Below, one piece after another: positions 9,241 through 18,149 of a stretch of DNA of 64,000 nucleotides. This stretch comes from Mucilaginibacter sp. PPCGB 2223 (GTDB lineage: Bacteria > Bacteroidota > Bacteroidia > Sphingobacteriales > Sphingobacteriaceae), in the NCBI RefSeq assembly GCF_001705515.1, contig NZ_MDJS01000002.1:372001-436000 (forward strand). The letters run 5' to 3'. Both the position numbers and the translations under genes were made by a program. The stretch's first letter is position 1. Each line of letters begins with the position of its first letter. Under the pieces are notes generated by a model, which made no database searches, had not been told where the DNA came from, and saw only the letters and a list, made by a program, of their open reading frames with translations.

Positions 9241-10455
9241 TCAAATTTTTTTAACGCCGGCTTGTAGTTTTTTTACTCTCATTAAAGCTTCGAGGTAATA
9301 ATAATCCGCATAAATAATAGATGCATCAATTTCGGTTCCCGCAGGATGATTACCCGTAGAATGCAGTAAAAATGCCGGATTGGTATCACCGCTCTGGTAT
9401 TTTGAGGTTGACAGCTGACTAAGCATTTTAATCGCTTTTGACTTATATTGCCGGGCTTTGCGCCTGTCTTTTACATAGCCGTATAACTCAAGCAGGGCCG
9501 AAGCGGTTATACAAGCCGCAGAGGCGTCTTTCGCGGCATGCGGTATAGCAGGGTCATTAAAATCCCAAAAAGGTATGAGATCTTCAGGTAGCCTGTCCAG
9601 GTATACATCTGCTACCTTTTGTGCAAATGTCAGGAATGCCGGGTCCTTGGATTCCCTGTAACACATGGTAAATCCATAGATCGCCCATGCCTGGCCGCGC
9701 GCCCACATGCTGTTATCATCATATCCCTGATGCGTAACGCCCTTGATCCTTTTACCAGAAATGGTGTCATATACGACCACGTGATAAGCTGAATAATCAG
9801 ATCGAAAGTGATTGTGAAGGGTTGTTTGGGCATGCTTTACAGCAATGTCGTAGAGTTTTTTATCCCCGCCATGCTTCGATGCCCAGAATAAAAGTTCCAG
9901 GTTCATCATGTTATCAATGATGGTATTATGCGGCCACCCCATTTTTTGAACCATTTTTGGCCATGAGAGAATAGTACCTATCTTCGGATTGTAAAGTGTT
10001 GCCAACGAATCGGCAGCAGCCAGCAAAAGCTGATGATAAGTTGTGCGTTTTGTAAGCTGGTAACCGCGGCCAAAGCTGTTGAAGATCATAAAGCCCAGGT
10101 CATGATCGAATCCGCTATGGTTAACTAATGGTTTAAGCTGGGCCGTGTATTTTTCTGCGGCCATTTTCCAAGCGCTTTTGCCGGTAGATGCATATAAATT
10201 CCAGAGTATTCCTGGCCAAAAGCCACTACACCAGTCGGCATAATCAGTACAGCGCCAGGTTGTTTTACCACCGTCGATACTGCGCGGAAGGTCATTAGAT
10301 AAGGGTGGCAGCTGCAAAAGCGTTTTACTGGCCTGTTGTTCACAATAGTGGATCTCTTTATCCGCATTAAGCGTTTGTGCGTACAGCGGACTTAACGATA
10401 CGAGTGAAAATGAAAGGAATGTAATTACTCGTCTTTGTTTTAATGTTTTTATCAT
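9241..10455 (-). CDS. GH88 unsaturated glucuronyl hydrolase
   Basis: The 404-residue protein has a signal peptide (1-27) and an alpha/alpha-barrel. TDYADWCSGFWPGILWNLY near the N-terminus is the family signature. The two catalytic Asp residues appear as FDHDLGF (~117) and IIDNMMNLELLFW (~178). Their spacing of 61 residues equals that of Asp88 and Asp149 in the characterised Bacillus enzyme. WARGQAWAIYGFTMCYR also fits. The enzyme hydrates the vinyl ether of 4,5-unsaturated uronic acids left by polysaccharide lyases, which pairs logically with the lyase at 20078-21199. It is first in the leftward arm, behind an operator-bearing promoter. Confidence 0.9.
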   Translation of the reverse strand: MIKTLKQRRVITFLSFSLVSLSPLYAQTLNADKEIHYCEQQASKTLLQLPPLSNDLPRSIDGGKTTWRCTDYADWCSGFWPGILWNLYASTGKSAWKMAAEKYTAQLKPLVNHSGFDHDLGFMIFNSFGRGYQLTKRTTYHQLLLAAADSLATLYNPKIGTILSWPKMVQKMGWPHNTIIDNMMNLELLFWASKHGGDKKLYDIAVKHAQTTLHNHFRSDYSAYHVVVYDTISGKRIKGVTHQGYDDNSMWARGQAWAIYGFTMCYRESKDPAFLTFAQKVADVYLDRLPEDLIPFWDFNDPAIPHAAKDASAACITASALLELYGYVKDRRKARQYKSKAIKMLSQLSTSKYQSGDTNPAFLLHSTGNHPAGTEIDASIIYADYYYLEALMRVKKLQAGVKKI

Positions 10456-10515
10456 AACACTTGTTGGAATCCCGGTCGTGCTGGTCAGGCCTATGTGCGT
10501 TCAAATAAATAACTT

Positions 10516-10550
10516 CAAAGCTAACAGTTTAATCGATTTAGTAAATCAAA
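10516..10550 (-). promoter_or_regulatory. Promoter and operator of the leftward GH88 arm
   Basis: On the minus strand, a -33-like TTTG (10547-10550) and a -7 element TAGCTTTG (10516-10523) are separated by 23 bases, slightly longer than usual. TTAATCGATTTA (10529-10540) lies between them and differs from the perfect palindrome at 11016-11027 by one base. Binding there would block RNA polymerase. Confidence 0.55.
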
Positions 10551-11010
10551 TCAACTACTTTTTTAAATTTGGTAATAAATGTGATTTTTTTTTGAGAGTT
10601 GTTTTTGTATTACTCTATTTTTTTATAATAATGAATAAAATATCTATTTAGGCTTTAATGTGTCGTATTTCGAAATGCACGATATTTGATCAAAATACCC
10701 TTTTATCCAATCATATTTTTCTTCATTTCAGGTCCTAATCGACCCAATTAACTAAAACGATTTATTTAAATATCCAATGTTAGAGTAATCAGCGGGTATT
10801 GGACGGCGTTTCCTGAACAAAAAATTGCGGGAACGAAATAAACAGCCGGTTAAGTCGGTACGTTATAGAGTGCCCAAACCTACACAAAGCGTTTGTTTTG
10901 TCAGGCAGCAAATTTTTTGCGTTTTTTTTAACAAATTATCATTAACTAAATCGTTAAAGTTATTTATTTACAATAATTGCAATATCGATTGACAGTTTTG
11001 CCTAAAAAAT

Positions 11011-11041
11011 TTTGATAAATCGATTTAGTATAATACTTTTG
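11011..11041 (+). promoter_or_regulatory. SusC promoter with palindromic operator in the spacer
   Basis: TTTG at 11011-11014 and TACTTTTG at 11034-11041 are separated by exactly 19 bases, a full match to the Bacteroidota promoter consensus. The spacer holds the perfect 12-base palindrome TAAATCGATTTA (11016-11027), typical in size and CG-centred symmetry of LacI-family operators. Predicted transcription starts about 60 bases before the SusC ATG. Confidence 0.75.
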
Positions 11042-11107
11042 ATCGATTCAATATATACAATCCTGATTGTATTGGATAGCCAATAACATACTAACCTATT
11101 AGTAATT

Positions 11108-14100
11108 ATGATCGAAAATCTTACCAAAGCCTCGGAGCTAAATGTTTTGCGTACCCGGCCATGTCATCTCTTCTGGCGTAGTTTGATCGTTAGGACGTTC
11201 GTGCTTGCGCTATTACTGGTATTAAGTGTGATGGCAACATTTGCACAAAACCTGCGTGTAACCGGGCAGGTACGCGATGACAAGGAGGCTTTAGCAGGTG
11301 TTACCGTTAAAATTAAGGGTAGTACTGTTGCAGTCGCTACTGATGTCAACGGAAAATATAGTATTAACGTTCCCGGGCCTTCGGCCATCCTGGTTTATAG
11401 TTTTATCGGTTACAATATCAAGGAAGTGCAGGTTGGTAGTCAATCGGTCATTAATGTTATTTTGCAAGCCACACGATCACAATTGAACGATGTCGTTGTT
11501 GTGGCTTACGGATCAGTTAAGAAACAAGACTTAACAGGATCAGTTGGAGTCGTTAATATGAATGACATTCAAAAGGCGCCGGTCCCCACTCTTGATGCGG
11601 CTTTGGCCGGTCGTGTGGCGGGTGTTCAGGTGGTATCTGGTGACGGACAGCCTGGCGCAAATGCGGACATCATCATCCGGGGACCTGGATCAGTTACCCA
11701 GTCGAGTGCGCCGCTTTATGTGATTGACGGATTTCCTCAGGAAGATGCGAACTTCAATTCGATCAACCCTCAGGATGTTGCATCAATCACCGTTTTGAAA
11801 GATGCTTCTGCTACGGCACTTTATGGTTCACGCGGTGCAAATGGTGTTATTGTGATAGCCACCAAGAAGGGAACTTCACCAACACCGACGATCAATTATA
11901 ATGCAAACGGCGGGATCCAGCAGTCTATCAATAATGTAAAGTTGATGAATGCCTATCAATTCGTCGAACTGCAAAATGATATCAACCCATATTGGGCAAA
12001 CGCCGCTTATTTTAGCAACGGGAAAACATTGGCCGATTACCGGAACGCTCCGACGATTGATTGGCAAAAGCTACTTTTTAATGCGCGGCCTGCATTCCAG
12101 AACCACACGCTTTCTCTTAGCGGTAATACCAATAAAACATCTTATATCGTTTCGGCCAATATAGCAGATCAGGACGGATTGATCATTAAAAGCGGATTCA
12201 GGCGTTATCAAGCTCGAATTGTGCTCGACCAAAATGTCACCGATAAGCTCAAGGTAGGTGTTAACGTAAATTATGCCAACACGAAGTCTTTTGGTCAAAT
12301 ACCCTCGGTACAAGCTAATCCCACAGGAAACGGTCAGAACCTTGCGGCTTTTAATTTAATGAATGTCATCTGGTCGTATCGCCCGGTGCTGGGTTCAAAT
12401 GCGGGGAGCGATCCGAGTTTTTACCTGGATCAACTGGTCGATAACAATATCAATGATGGCGGTGTTCCCGGAACGACCAGTATCAACCCGTTGATCAATA
12501 CACAAAACCAGGTTAACGACCGATTTAATACAACGCTGACAGGCAATACCTATGCAGAATATACATTCATTCCCGGCCTGGTATTGCGGGTAACTGCCGG
12601 TCTTACAACGATCAACGGGCAGGTAAATATCTTCAACAATTCTAACACTGCGTCTGGAAGCCCACTGACCGCCGCAGGCCAGACCTATGGCGTGAACGGA
12701 TCAATATCCAGGAGCGGAGCATTCTCTTTCATCAATGAAACCACATTGAATTATTCCAGAAATTTCAATAAATATAATCATGTGTCCGCACTGATAGGTC
12801 ACACCTATCAATATAACAGCTCAAACAGTGATTATTTTTCTGCGTCAAATCTGCCTAATGAATCGCTCGGTATCGCCGGTCTTGGGCAAGGTACCCCGTA
12901 TCAAATAAATTCTGGCGCAAGTTTAAACGCACTGGAATCATATTTGGCGAGAGTGAATTATGCTTATAAAGAAAGGTACTTGTTTACTGTTAATTTCAGA
13001 GCAGACGGCACCTCGAAACTTTATGCAGACAATAGATGGGGATTTTTTCCTTCGGGAGCTTTTGCGTGGCGGATATCTTCTGAAAATTTCATGAAGAAAC
13101 TTAGCTGGATAGATGATGCAAAGTTAAAGGTAAGTTACGGGGTGATTGGCAACAACAGGGTCAGCGATTTTGCCTACCAATCCCTGCTGGCGACGGGTTC
13201 AACGGCCTTTACTTCCTTTAATAATGTGAATGTTAATGCTACGACTGTTTCAACGCTCTCAAACTATAACCTGAAATGGGAAACCACCTACGAGACAGAC
13301 CTTGGTTCTGAAGTATCGCTTTTCAAGGGGCGCCTGACCTCCGACATCGACTATTACCACAGAACTACAAAAAATTTATTGCTAAATGCGAATGTCCCCT
13401 ATTCTACAGGTTTCTCTACTGCTTATGAAAATGTGGGCAGCATTAGCAATGAAGGATTTGAGCTCACTGTTTCGACAGTCAACATAGCAAAGAGAAATTT
13501 TATGTGGTCGACCAGTTTTAATATCTCCTTTAATCGAAATAAGGTATTGTCCCTGGCTAATGGACAGAATGCTTTATTGACAACCAAGTCGTTCGAGTCA
13601 GCCGAAGGACAAGCGAATTACATTGCTAAAGTTGGTCAACCTGTGGCGCAGTTTTATGGCTATATCTCCGACGGTTTATATCAACTGAATGATTTTTACA
13701 AAGTCCCTAACGGCACCAGCGGCTTTTATTATGTACTTAAAGAGAACATACCTTATTATGCAGGGAAAAACACTTTAGCAAGCCCCAATACTAATCAGGC
13801 CCTTGTAGTACAGCCAGGCGATCCCAAATTCAAAGATCTGAATGGCGACGGCGTGATCAACGCCAGCGATTATACCGCTATCGGGAATCCATACCCAAAA
13901 CATTTCGGCGGCCTTACCAATAATTTTACTTACCAAAATTTTGATCTGAGCGTATTTATGCAGTGGTCATATGGTAATCAGATCATGGATGCCAATATTC
14001 TAAAATTTGAAGGTGGTAACGATGCTCCGCAGTCCGGCTCTTCTTTAACGGCCAACCAGGGCGGTGTTAATAAAAATATGTGGGAAGTTTATGTGAATCG

Positions 14101-14437
14101 CTGGACCCCCACGAATCCAAGCAATTATTATCCGAGGGTTAATGCCAATACCAATGGCACACGACAGTATTCTACGCGGATCATAGAAGATGGCTCTTTT
14201 ATCCGCCTGAAAACCGTGTCATTTGGTTATACCATGGATAAAAAGATTGCTGCCCGTTTAGGCATGAAATCGCTTCGCTTATCGCTGAGTGGCCAGAATT
14301 TGCTGACACTTTCAAAATATACCGGCCCTGACCCAGAGGTTTCAACCGCTTCGGGCAATAACCTGACGCCCGGATTTGACTTTTCTCCATATCCAAGAAC
14401 CAGAGTGGTAACGTTAGGTGTAAATCTTAGCTTATAA
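11108..14437 (+). CDS. SusC-like TonB-dependent outer-membrane transporter
   Basis: The 1109-residue protein has a long N-region and signal peptide (to ~47). A CarboxypepD_reg-like beta-sandwich follows (~50-125, VTGQVRDDKEALAGVTVKIK). The plug domain contains LAGRVAGVQVVSGDGQPG and PLYVIDGFPQEDANFNSINP, and the rest is a 22-strand barrel ending at LGVNLSL. It imports oligosaccharides captured by the SusD partner 13 bases downstream, powered by TonB. It is the first gene of the rightward arm of region A behind the operator-bearing promoter. Confidence 0.95.
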   Translation: MIENLTKASELNVLRTRPCHLFWRSLIVRTFVLALLLVLSVMATFAQNLRVTGQVRDDKEALAGVTVKIKGSTVAVATDVNGKYSINVPGPSAILVYSFIGYNIKEVQVGSQSVINVILQATRSQLNDVVVVAYGSVKKQDLTGSVGVVNMNDIQKAPVPTLDAALAGRVAGVQVVSGDGQPGANADIIIRGPGSVTQSSAPLYVIDGFPQEDANFNSINPQDVASITVLKDASATALYGSRGANGVIVIATKKGTSPTPTINYNANGGIQQSINNVKLMNAYQFVELQNDINPYWANAAYFSNGKTLADYRNAPTIDWQKLLFNARPAFQNHTLSLSGNTNKTSYIVSANIADQDGLIIKSGFRRYQARIVLDQNVTDKLKVGVNVNYANTKSFGQIPSVQANPTGNGQNLAAFNLMNVIWSYRPVLGSNAGSDPSFYLDQLVDNNINDGGVPGTTSINPLINTQNQVNDRFNTTLTGNTYAEYTFIPGLVLRVTAGLTTINGQVNIFNNSNTASGSPLTAAGQTYGVNGSISRSGAFSFINETTLNYSRNFNKYNHVSALIGHTYQYNSSNSDYFSASNLPNESLGIAGLGQGTPYQINSGASLNALESYLARVNYAYKERYLFTVNFRADGTSKLYADNRWGFFPSGAFAWRISSENFMKKLSWIDDAKLKVSYGVIGNNRVSDFAYQSLLATGSTAFTSFNNVNVNATTVSTLSNYNLKWETTYETDLGSEVSLFKGRLTSDIDYYHRTTKNLLLNANVPYSTGFSTAYENVGSISNEGFELTVSTVNIAKRNFMWSTSFNISFNRNKVLSLANGQNALLTTKSFESAEGQANYIAKVGQPVAQFYGYISDGLYQLNDFYKVPNGTSGFYYVLKENIPYYAGKNTLASPNTNQALVVQPGDPKFKDLNGDGVINASDYTAIGNPYPKHFGGLTNNFTYQNFDLSVFMQWSYGNQIMDANILKFEGGNDAPQSGSSLTANQGGVNKNMWEVYVNRWTPTNPSNYYPRVNANTNGTRQYSTRIIEDGSFIRLKTVSFGYTMDKKIAARLGMKSLRLSLSGQNLLTLSKYTGPDPEVSTASGNNLTPGFDFSPYPRTRVVTLGVNLSL

Positions 14438-14450
14438 AATTCAACAGACC

Positions 14451-16511
14451 ATGAAACGAATTTTGATTATACTCACGCTAATCGCATTAGTTGCCACAAG
14501 CTGCAACAAACAACTCAATACCGTACCCACAGGAGCTTTAACGCCAATAACCGGTTATGGAACGGTTAAACAGATCAACGCGGCGTTATCGGGCATGTAT
14601 AATAACCTGAGGCAATCTGCGCTATACAGTAAAAATTATACCACCCAGGAAATGGTGGGGACCGACGAAACATATTACTATAACACAAACTATGGTTACA
14701 ATACGTACAATTATACAAGCCCCGGTCCGAATGACGGGGATCTGACCAGTTTTTGGCGGGCCTGCTACCAATCGATCGACTATTGTAATACATTCCTTGA
14801 CAATGTAGATAATACATCAGGCAATGTGGATGCTAATATCGTCAGGAGGGCTAAAGGGGAAGCGTTATTCTTACGCGGGTATTACTATTTCCTTTTGGCG
14901 CAATGGTACGGGGATGTACCTCTTATGCTACATGCTACTACAGATCCCTTACAAGGACAGATAGAACGCACACCGGTAAAAGCCGTTTATGATCAGATCA
15001 TTGCCGATATGACTGCTGCAGAAGGTATGTTGTATGATCAGACCTTTGCCTCACTTGGCTATTCGGAAAAGATATCGGTAACCGCTGTCGAAGGTATTTT
15101 GGCACGGGTTTGCCTGTATGCGGCCGGAAGCCCGGTGAACGACACTAAACGCTATGCGGATGCCAGAGGCTGGGCCCTTAAGGTGGTCAATTCGGGCCAG
15201 CATTCCCTGGTGCCCAGTTTCCAAAATGTATTTATTAACGAAATGCAGGATGCTTACAATACCGAAAACATGTGGGAGATAGGATTCAATGTCATGCCAG
15301 CGGGCACCGCTTCTTCGGGCGGGCAGTTCAGTGTTTTTACGGGTATCGGTAACAGTCAGATCGCCACCGGAGCAAGTACCGTCTATTACGGTTACGATTA
15401 CGGCTATGTAAAGACCCAGGCGAGGCTTTATTGCAGCTATGAGCCAGGCGATCTTCGTCGCGATTGGACGCTGAGCAACTATGGATGGACGGTCAGCAAC
15501 AATAACACGATCAATGCCTCGTCGGCCAGGTCGTATTATTTGCCAGGCCAGATCTGGTCCCGGCAAATAGGCAAATGGCGACGTGAATATGAAACCCCAT
15601 TAAGCCTTGCCCAGCAAACCATCTCTTGCACCAATTTCCCGGTACTGCGCTATTCTGATGTTTTGCTGATGCTGGCCGAAGCGGACAACGAAGTGAACAA
15701 CGGGCCAACTTCGGTGGCTTACAATGCGATTAATCAGGTACGCGCAAGGGCTTATAGTTCGACACCTATCATTTATTCATTTAATATTACCTCTAATGGT
15801 AGTGGCTATACCTCCACATCGACGGCACCTGCAACGGTTACCATCACAGGCGGGGGAGGTTCGGGGGCAACAGCGATCGCTTATCCTACGACGATAAGCA
15901 AGGCCATATCCCAGATCATCATTGTCAACGCGGGTTCGGGATATACGTCGGCGCCGACAGTCATCATTGGCACACCCTGGGCCGCCGGTACCGCATATAC
16001 GGTGAATGCGCAGGTAGTTAACGCCGGTAAACTATATACGGTAACCACTGCGGGTACCTCAACATCGACTGCGCCTACACAAACCTCCGGGGCGTCGAGT
16101 GCCGCAACGACAGGCGCCGTATTTACTTATGCCGGGCTCGCCGCTACTGCCACGGTAAACCTTACGACAACAACCTCCGCTAATTGTCAGCTATCGGGTT
16201 TGAATAAAGACCAGTTCAGACAGGCCGTGCAAAAGGAACGCTATCTTGAACTGGCCTTTGAATCATTGCGTAAACCCGACCTGAAGAGATGGGGCATTTT
16301 TGTTCAGACAGTTCAAAGCCTGGCTACAGACCTTGCCGGTACTTCGGCTTCGCAATATTATACACCGATCCCTGCTTATACTACCGAATTTACCGATCCC
16401 AGCATACCTACTGCACCAATCCAGGGCATCAGCAACAGAGACTTGCTGTGGCCTATACCCTCGTACGATCTGCAATATAATTTTAAACTAACACAAAACC
16501 CTGGTTATTGA
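14451..16511 (+). CDS. SusD-like glycan-binding lipoprotein with a large insertion
   Basis: The 686-residue lipoprotein (lipobox Cys18) has normal SusD features: TPR-like helices (RRAKGEALFLRGYYYFLLAQ, YGDVPL) and the C-terminal QKERYLELAFESLRKPDLKRW region. It is about 100-150 residues longer than usual. The excess is a Gly/Thr/Ser/Ala-rich block at about 435-580, between INQVRARAY and LSGLNKDQF. That block contains two copies of a GSGYTS...APTV-type motif and a GGGGSGATA stretch. It should sit on the cell surface as a lid on the SusC partner. The insertion may alter ligand access or mediate adhesion. Confidence 0.93.
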   Translation: MKRILIILTLIALVATSCNKQLNTVPTGALTPITGYGTVKQINAALSGMYNNLRQSALYSKNYTTQEMVGTDETYYYNTNYGYNTYNYTSPGPNDGDLTSFWRACYQSIDYCNTFLDNVDNTSGNVDANIVRRAKGEALFLRGYYYFLLAQWYGDVPLMLHATTDPLQGQIERTPVKAVYDQIIADMTAAEGMLYDQTFASLGYSEKISVTAVEGILARVCLYAAGSPVNDTKRYADARGWALKVVNSGQHSLVPSFQNVFINEMQDAYNTENMWEIGFNVMPAGTASSGGQFSVFTGIGNSQIATGASTVYYGYDYGYVKTQARLYCSYEPGDLRRDWTLSNYGWTVSNNNTINASSARSYYLPGQIWSRQIGKWRREYETPLSLAQQTISCTNFPVLRYSDVLLMLAEADNEVNNGPTSVAYNAINQVRARAYSSTPIIYSFNITSNGSGYTSTSTAPATVTITGGGGSGATAIAYPTTISKAISQIIIVNAGSGYTSAPTVIIGTPWAAGTAYTVNAQVVNAGKLYTVTTAGTSTSTAPTQTSGASSAATTGAVFTYAGLAATATVNLTTTTSANCQLSGLNKDQFRQAVQKERYLELAFESLRKPDLKRWGIFVQTVQSLATDLAGTSASQYYTPIPAYTTEFTDPSIPTAPIQGISNRDLLWPIPSYDLQYNFKLTQNPGY

Positions 16512-16530
16512 TTTAGCTAAATCCAAAAAG

Positions 16531-17445
16531 ATGAAAAAGATACTTTCGCTATTGTGTATCGCCGGAGTGCTCGCAGCGTGCAATAAAGTCGATATTAAAG
16601 CTCCTGACGATTTTACCGTGACAACGTCGTCTACTACGTACACTATACGAGATACGGTAAAGTTTATCTTTACTGCTAATCCTGACCAGATCACTTTTTA
16701 TTCGGGTGAGCCCAACCATAACTATGCGAACGCCAGCCGGACGAGCGATCAGCCCGATTCCACAATTTTGACTTTCTCGACCGTGACCACGGCCCCATCC
16801 GCAACCACGCAGTCAACCTCCGTCAATAACATCACTGTGCTCGCTTCTACAGATTATTCGGGTATCTTGGATATTGCCAATATAAAAAAAGCAAGCTGGA
16901 CCGATATTACGGCACGGGCCAAATTTGCAACTGCTACAACTTCAGTTTCCTCTGGAAATGTTCATTTAGAAGATTTGACAAAAGGATCAGCACCACTATA
17001 TATCGCTTTTAAGTACGTGGCCGACACGGCTACAGCGGTTTCACAGTCAAGGAAATGGACGGTTACACCGCTGGCCATCAAAAGCTATTTTAGGGATACC
17101 ACGAATGTGGTTGCCGGGAGTATTCAAACCGCTGGCTTTAGCAATATATTATCCGTACTTAACCCTGCCAATACATGGTCATTTGCTAACGCCTCTTTAA
17201 CGTTTAATGCACCGGCTATTGGTAGTTCCAGCGACGAAGATTGGGCTATCTCCCGGCCGATGAACCTGTCTATCATCTCATCAGACCTGGGGGTGAATAT
17301 CAAAAATACCACCGTTTTGCTTTCACAATACAAGTATACATTTAAGAAGGCAGGCACCTACGTGGTAACTTTTGTCGGTGAAAACGTAAGTTCAGGAGGC
17401 CTGGCAAAAACGATCCGGCAGATTACCTTAAATATTACAAATTAA
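16531..17445 (+). CDS. DUF5017-like surface lipoprotein
   Basis: The 304-residue lipoprotein has lipobox Cys17. DFTVTTSSTTYTIRDTVKFIF begins an Ig-like beta-sandwich and is followed by FTANPDQITFYSGE, which resembles the DUF5017 family seen next to SusC/D genes. The C-terminal part (YKYTFKKAGTYVVTFVGEN) looks like another Ig-like fold. No catalytic motif is visible, so it is probably a surface glycan-binding protein in the position SusE/F occupies elsewhere. It starts 19 bases after SusD. Confidence 0.7.
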   Translation: MKKILSLLCIAGVLAACNKVDIKAPDDFTVTTSSTTYTIRDTVKFIFTANPDQITFYSGEPNHNYANASRTSDQPDSTILTFSTVTTAPSATTQSTSVNNITVLASTDYSGILDIANIKKASWTDITARAKFATATTSVSSGNVHLEDLTKGSAPLYIAFKYVADTATAVSQSRKWTVTPLAIKSYFRDTTNVVAGSIQTAGFSNILSVLNPANTWSFANASLTFNAPAIGSSSDEDWAISRPMNLSIISSDLGVNIKNTTVLLSQYKYTFKKAGTYVVTFVGENVSSGGLAKTIRQITLNITN

Positions 17446-17467
17446 ATATCCGTTAACGCCAGTAGTT

Positions 17468-17983
17468 ATGAAAATAAATTCTAAAGAGATTTTACTCGGG
17501 CTATCATTTATGATAACGATGACATGGTTGGGGTGTAATAAAGAGCATTACGAAACATTCGTTGATCAGGGTACGCAAGTGTACACCGGGACGGCAACAG
17601 CCACACAAGCAATTCCCGCTAAGACAGGTAATGGTACTGCTACCATTTCGGCATATTTTGATGCGAATAACAAGGTTTTTAATTACACGGTGAAATGGTC
17701 ACAACTCGACAGTACGGCCACATCCGTTTCTTTTTATGGGCCCTATAGCACATCCCAGCCTTACGTATTATTGCGTACACCTACGACGTTTGGTACGCCG
17801 CTCCCTACGGGTAATGCAGGCAGCACGAGCTATGCCATTTTTCAGCTTAATGCCTTATCCGACTTTGATCTTGACAACCTCCGGAATGGCTTGTGGTACT
17901 TTGTGGTTAATACAACGGCAAGTCCGACGGGCGCGGTAAGGGGAAGGATATCTTATGTCACAACTACCTACGCGGATCATTAA
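17468..17983 (+). CDS. CHRD-domain lipoprotein
   Basis: The 171-residue lipoprotein has lipobox Cys23. The mature part resembles a single CHRD (chordin) domain: a beta-rich body (TGTATATQAIPAKTGNGTAT, VFNYTVKWSQLDS) and the end motif LWYFVVNTTASPTGAVRGRI, matching the family's W-Y-x-x-x-x-T...G-x-x-R-G-x-I pattern. The domain's role in bacteria is unknown. It lies 22 bases after the DUF5017-like gene in the SusC/D operon, which suggests a surface or envelope role. It is the last gene before the operator at 18101. Confidence 0.7.
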   Translation: MKINSKEILLGLSFMITMTWLGCNKEHYETFVDQGTQVYTGTATATQAIPAKTGNGTATISAYFDANNKVFNYTVKWSQLDSTATSVSFYGPYSTSQPYVLLRTPTTFGTPLPTGNAGSTSYAIFQLNALSDFDLDNLRNGLWYFVVNTTASPTGAVRGRISYVTTTYADH

Positions 17984-18100
17984 AGAACATATATCAGCCT
18001 TTAACGCAGTATTGGGGGTTTTCGCGGAGTACGTATGCAATGGGGCCTGGCTGATATCACGGAACGAATAACCGTCCTGTTGTAACATTACATGCAATAC

Positions 18101-18124
18101 TAAATCGATTAAGAGTTATATTTG
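18101..18124 (+). promoter_or_regulatory. Operator and -7 element before the second GH97
   Basis: TAAATCGATTAA (18101-18112) differs by one base from the SusC operator. It is followed by TATATTTG (18117-18124), a match to the -7 consensus. No good -33 element is seen, only ATGC about 21 bases upstream. The GH97 ATG lies 25 bases after the -7 element. Confidence 0.55.
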
Positions 18125-18149
18125 ACAGCTAATAAACCAAAAAAATGAG

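Larger units (their letters stand above)
10456..11107. other. 652-base divergent control region
   Basis: This AT-rich gap separates the leftward GH88 arm from the rightward SusC arm. It contains the two promoters listed separately and three CG-centred palindromic elements at 10529-10540, 10946-10959 and 11016-11027. No coding frame was recognised. It is the apparent control hub of region A. Confidence 0.7.

Noticed and set aside
15051..15566. 171-codon minus-strand frame within the region A SusD gene
   Set aside because: It is antisense to a clear SusD reading frame, and its composition is that of a complementary-strand shadow.
15780..16190. Repeat-like GSGYTS/GGGGSGATA segment considered as an assembly artefact or a mobile repeat
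   Set aside because: The frame is uninterrupted on both sides and the copies differ at the DNA level, so it is treated as a genuine protein insertion.
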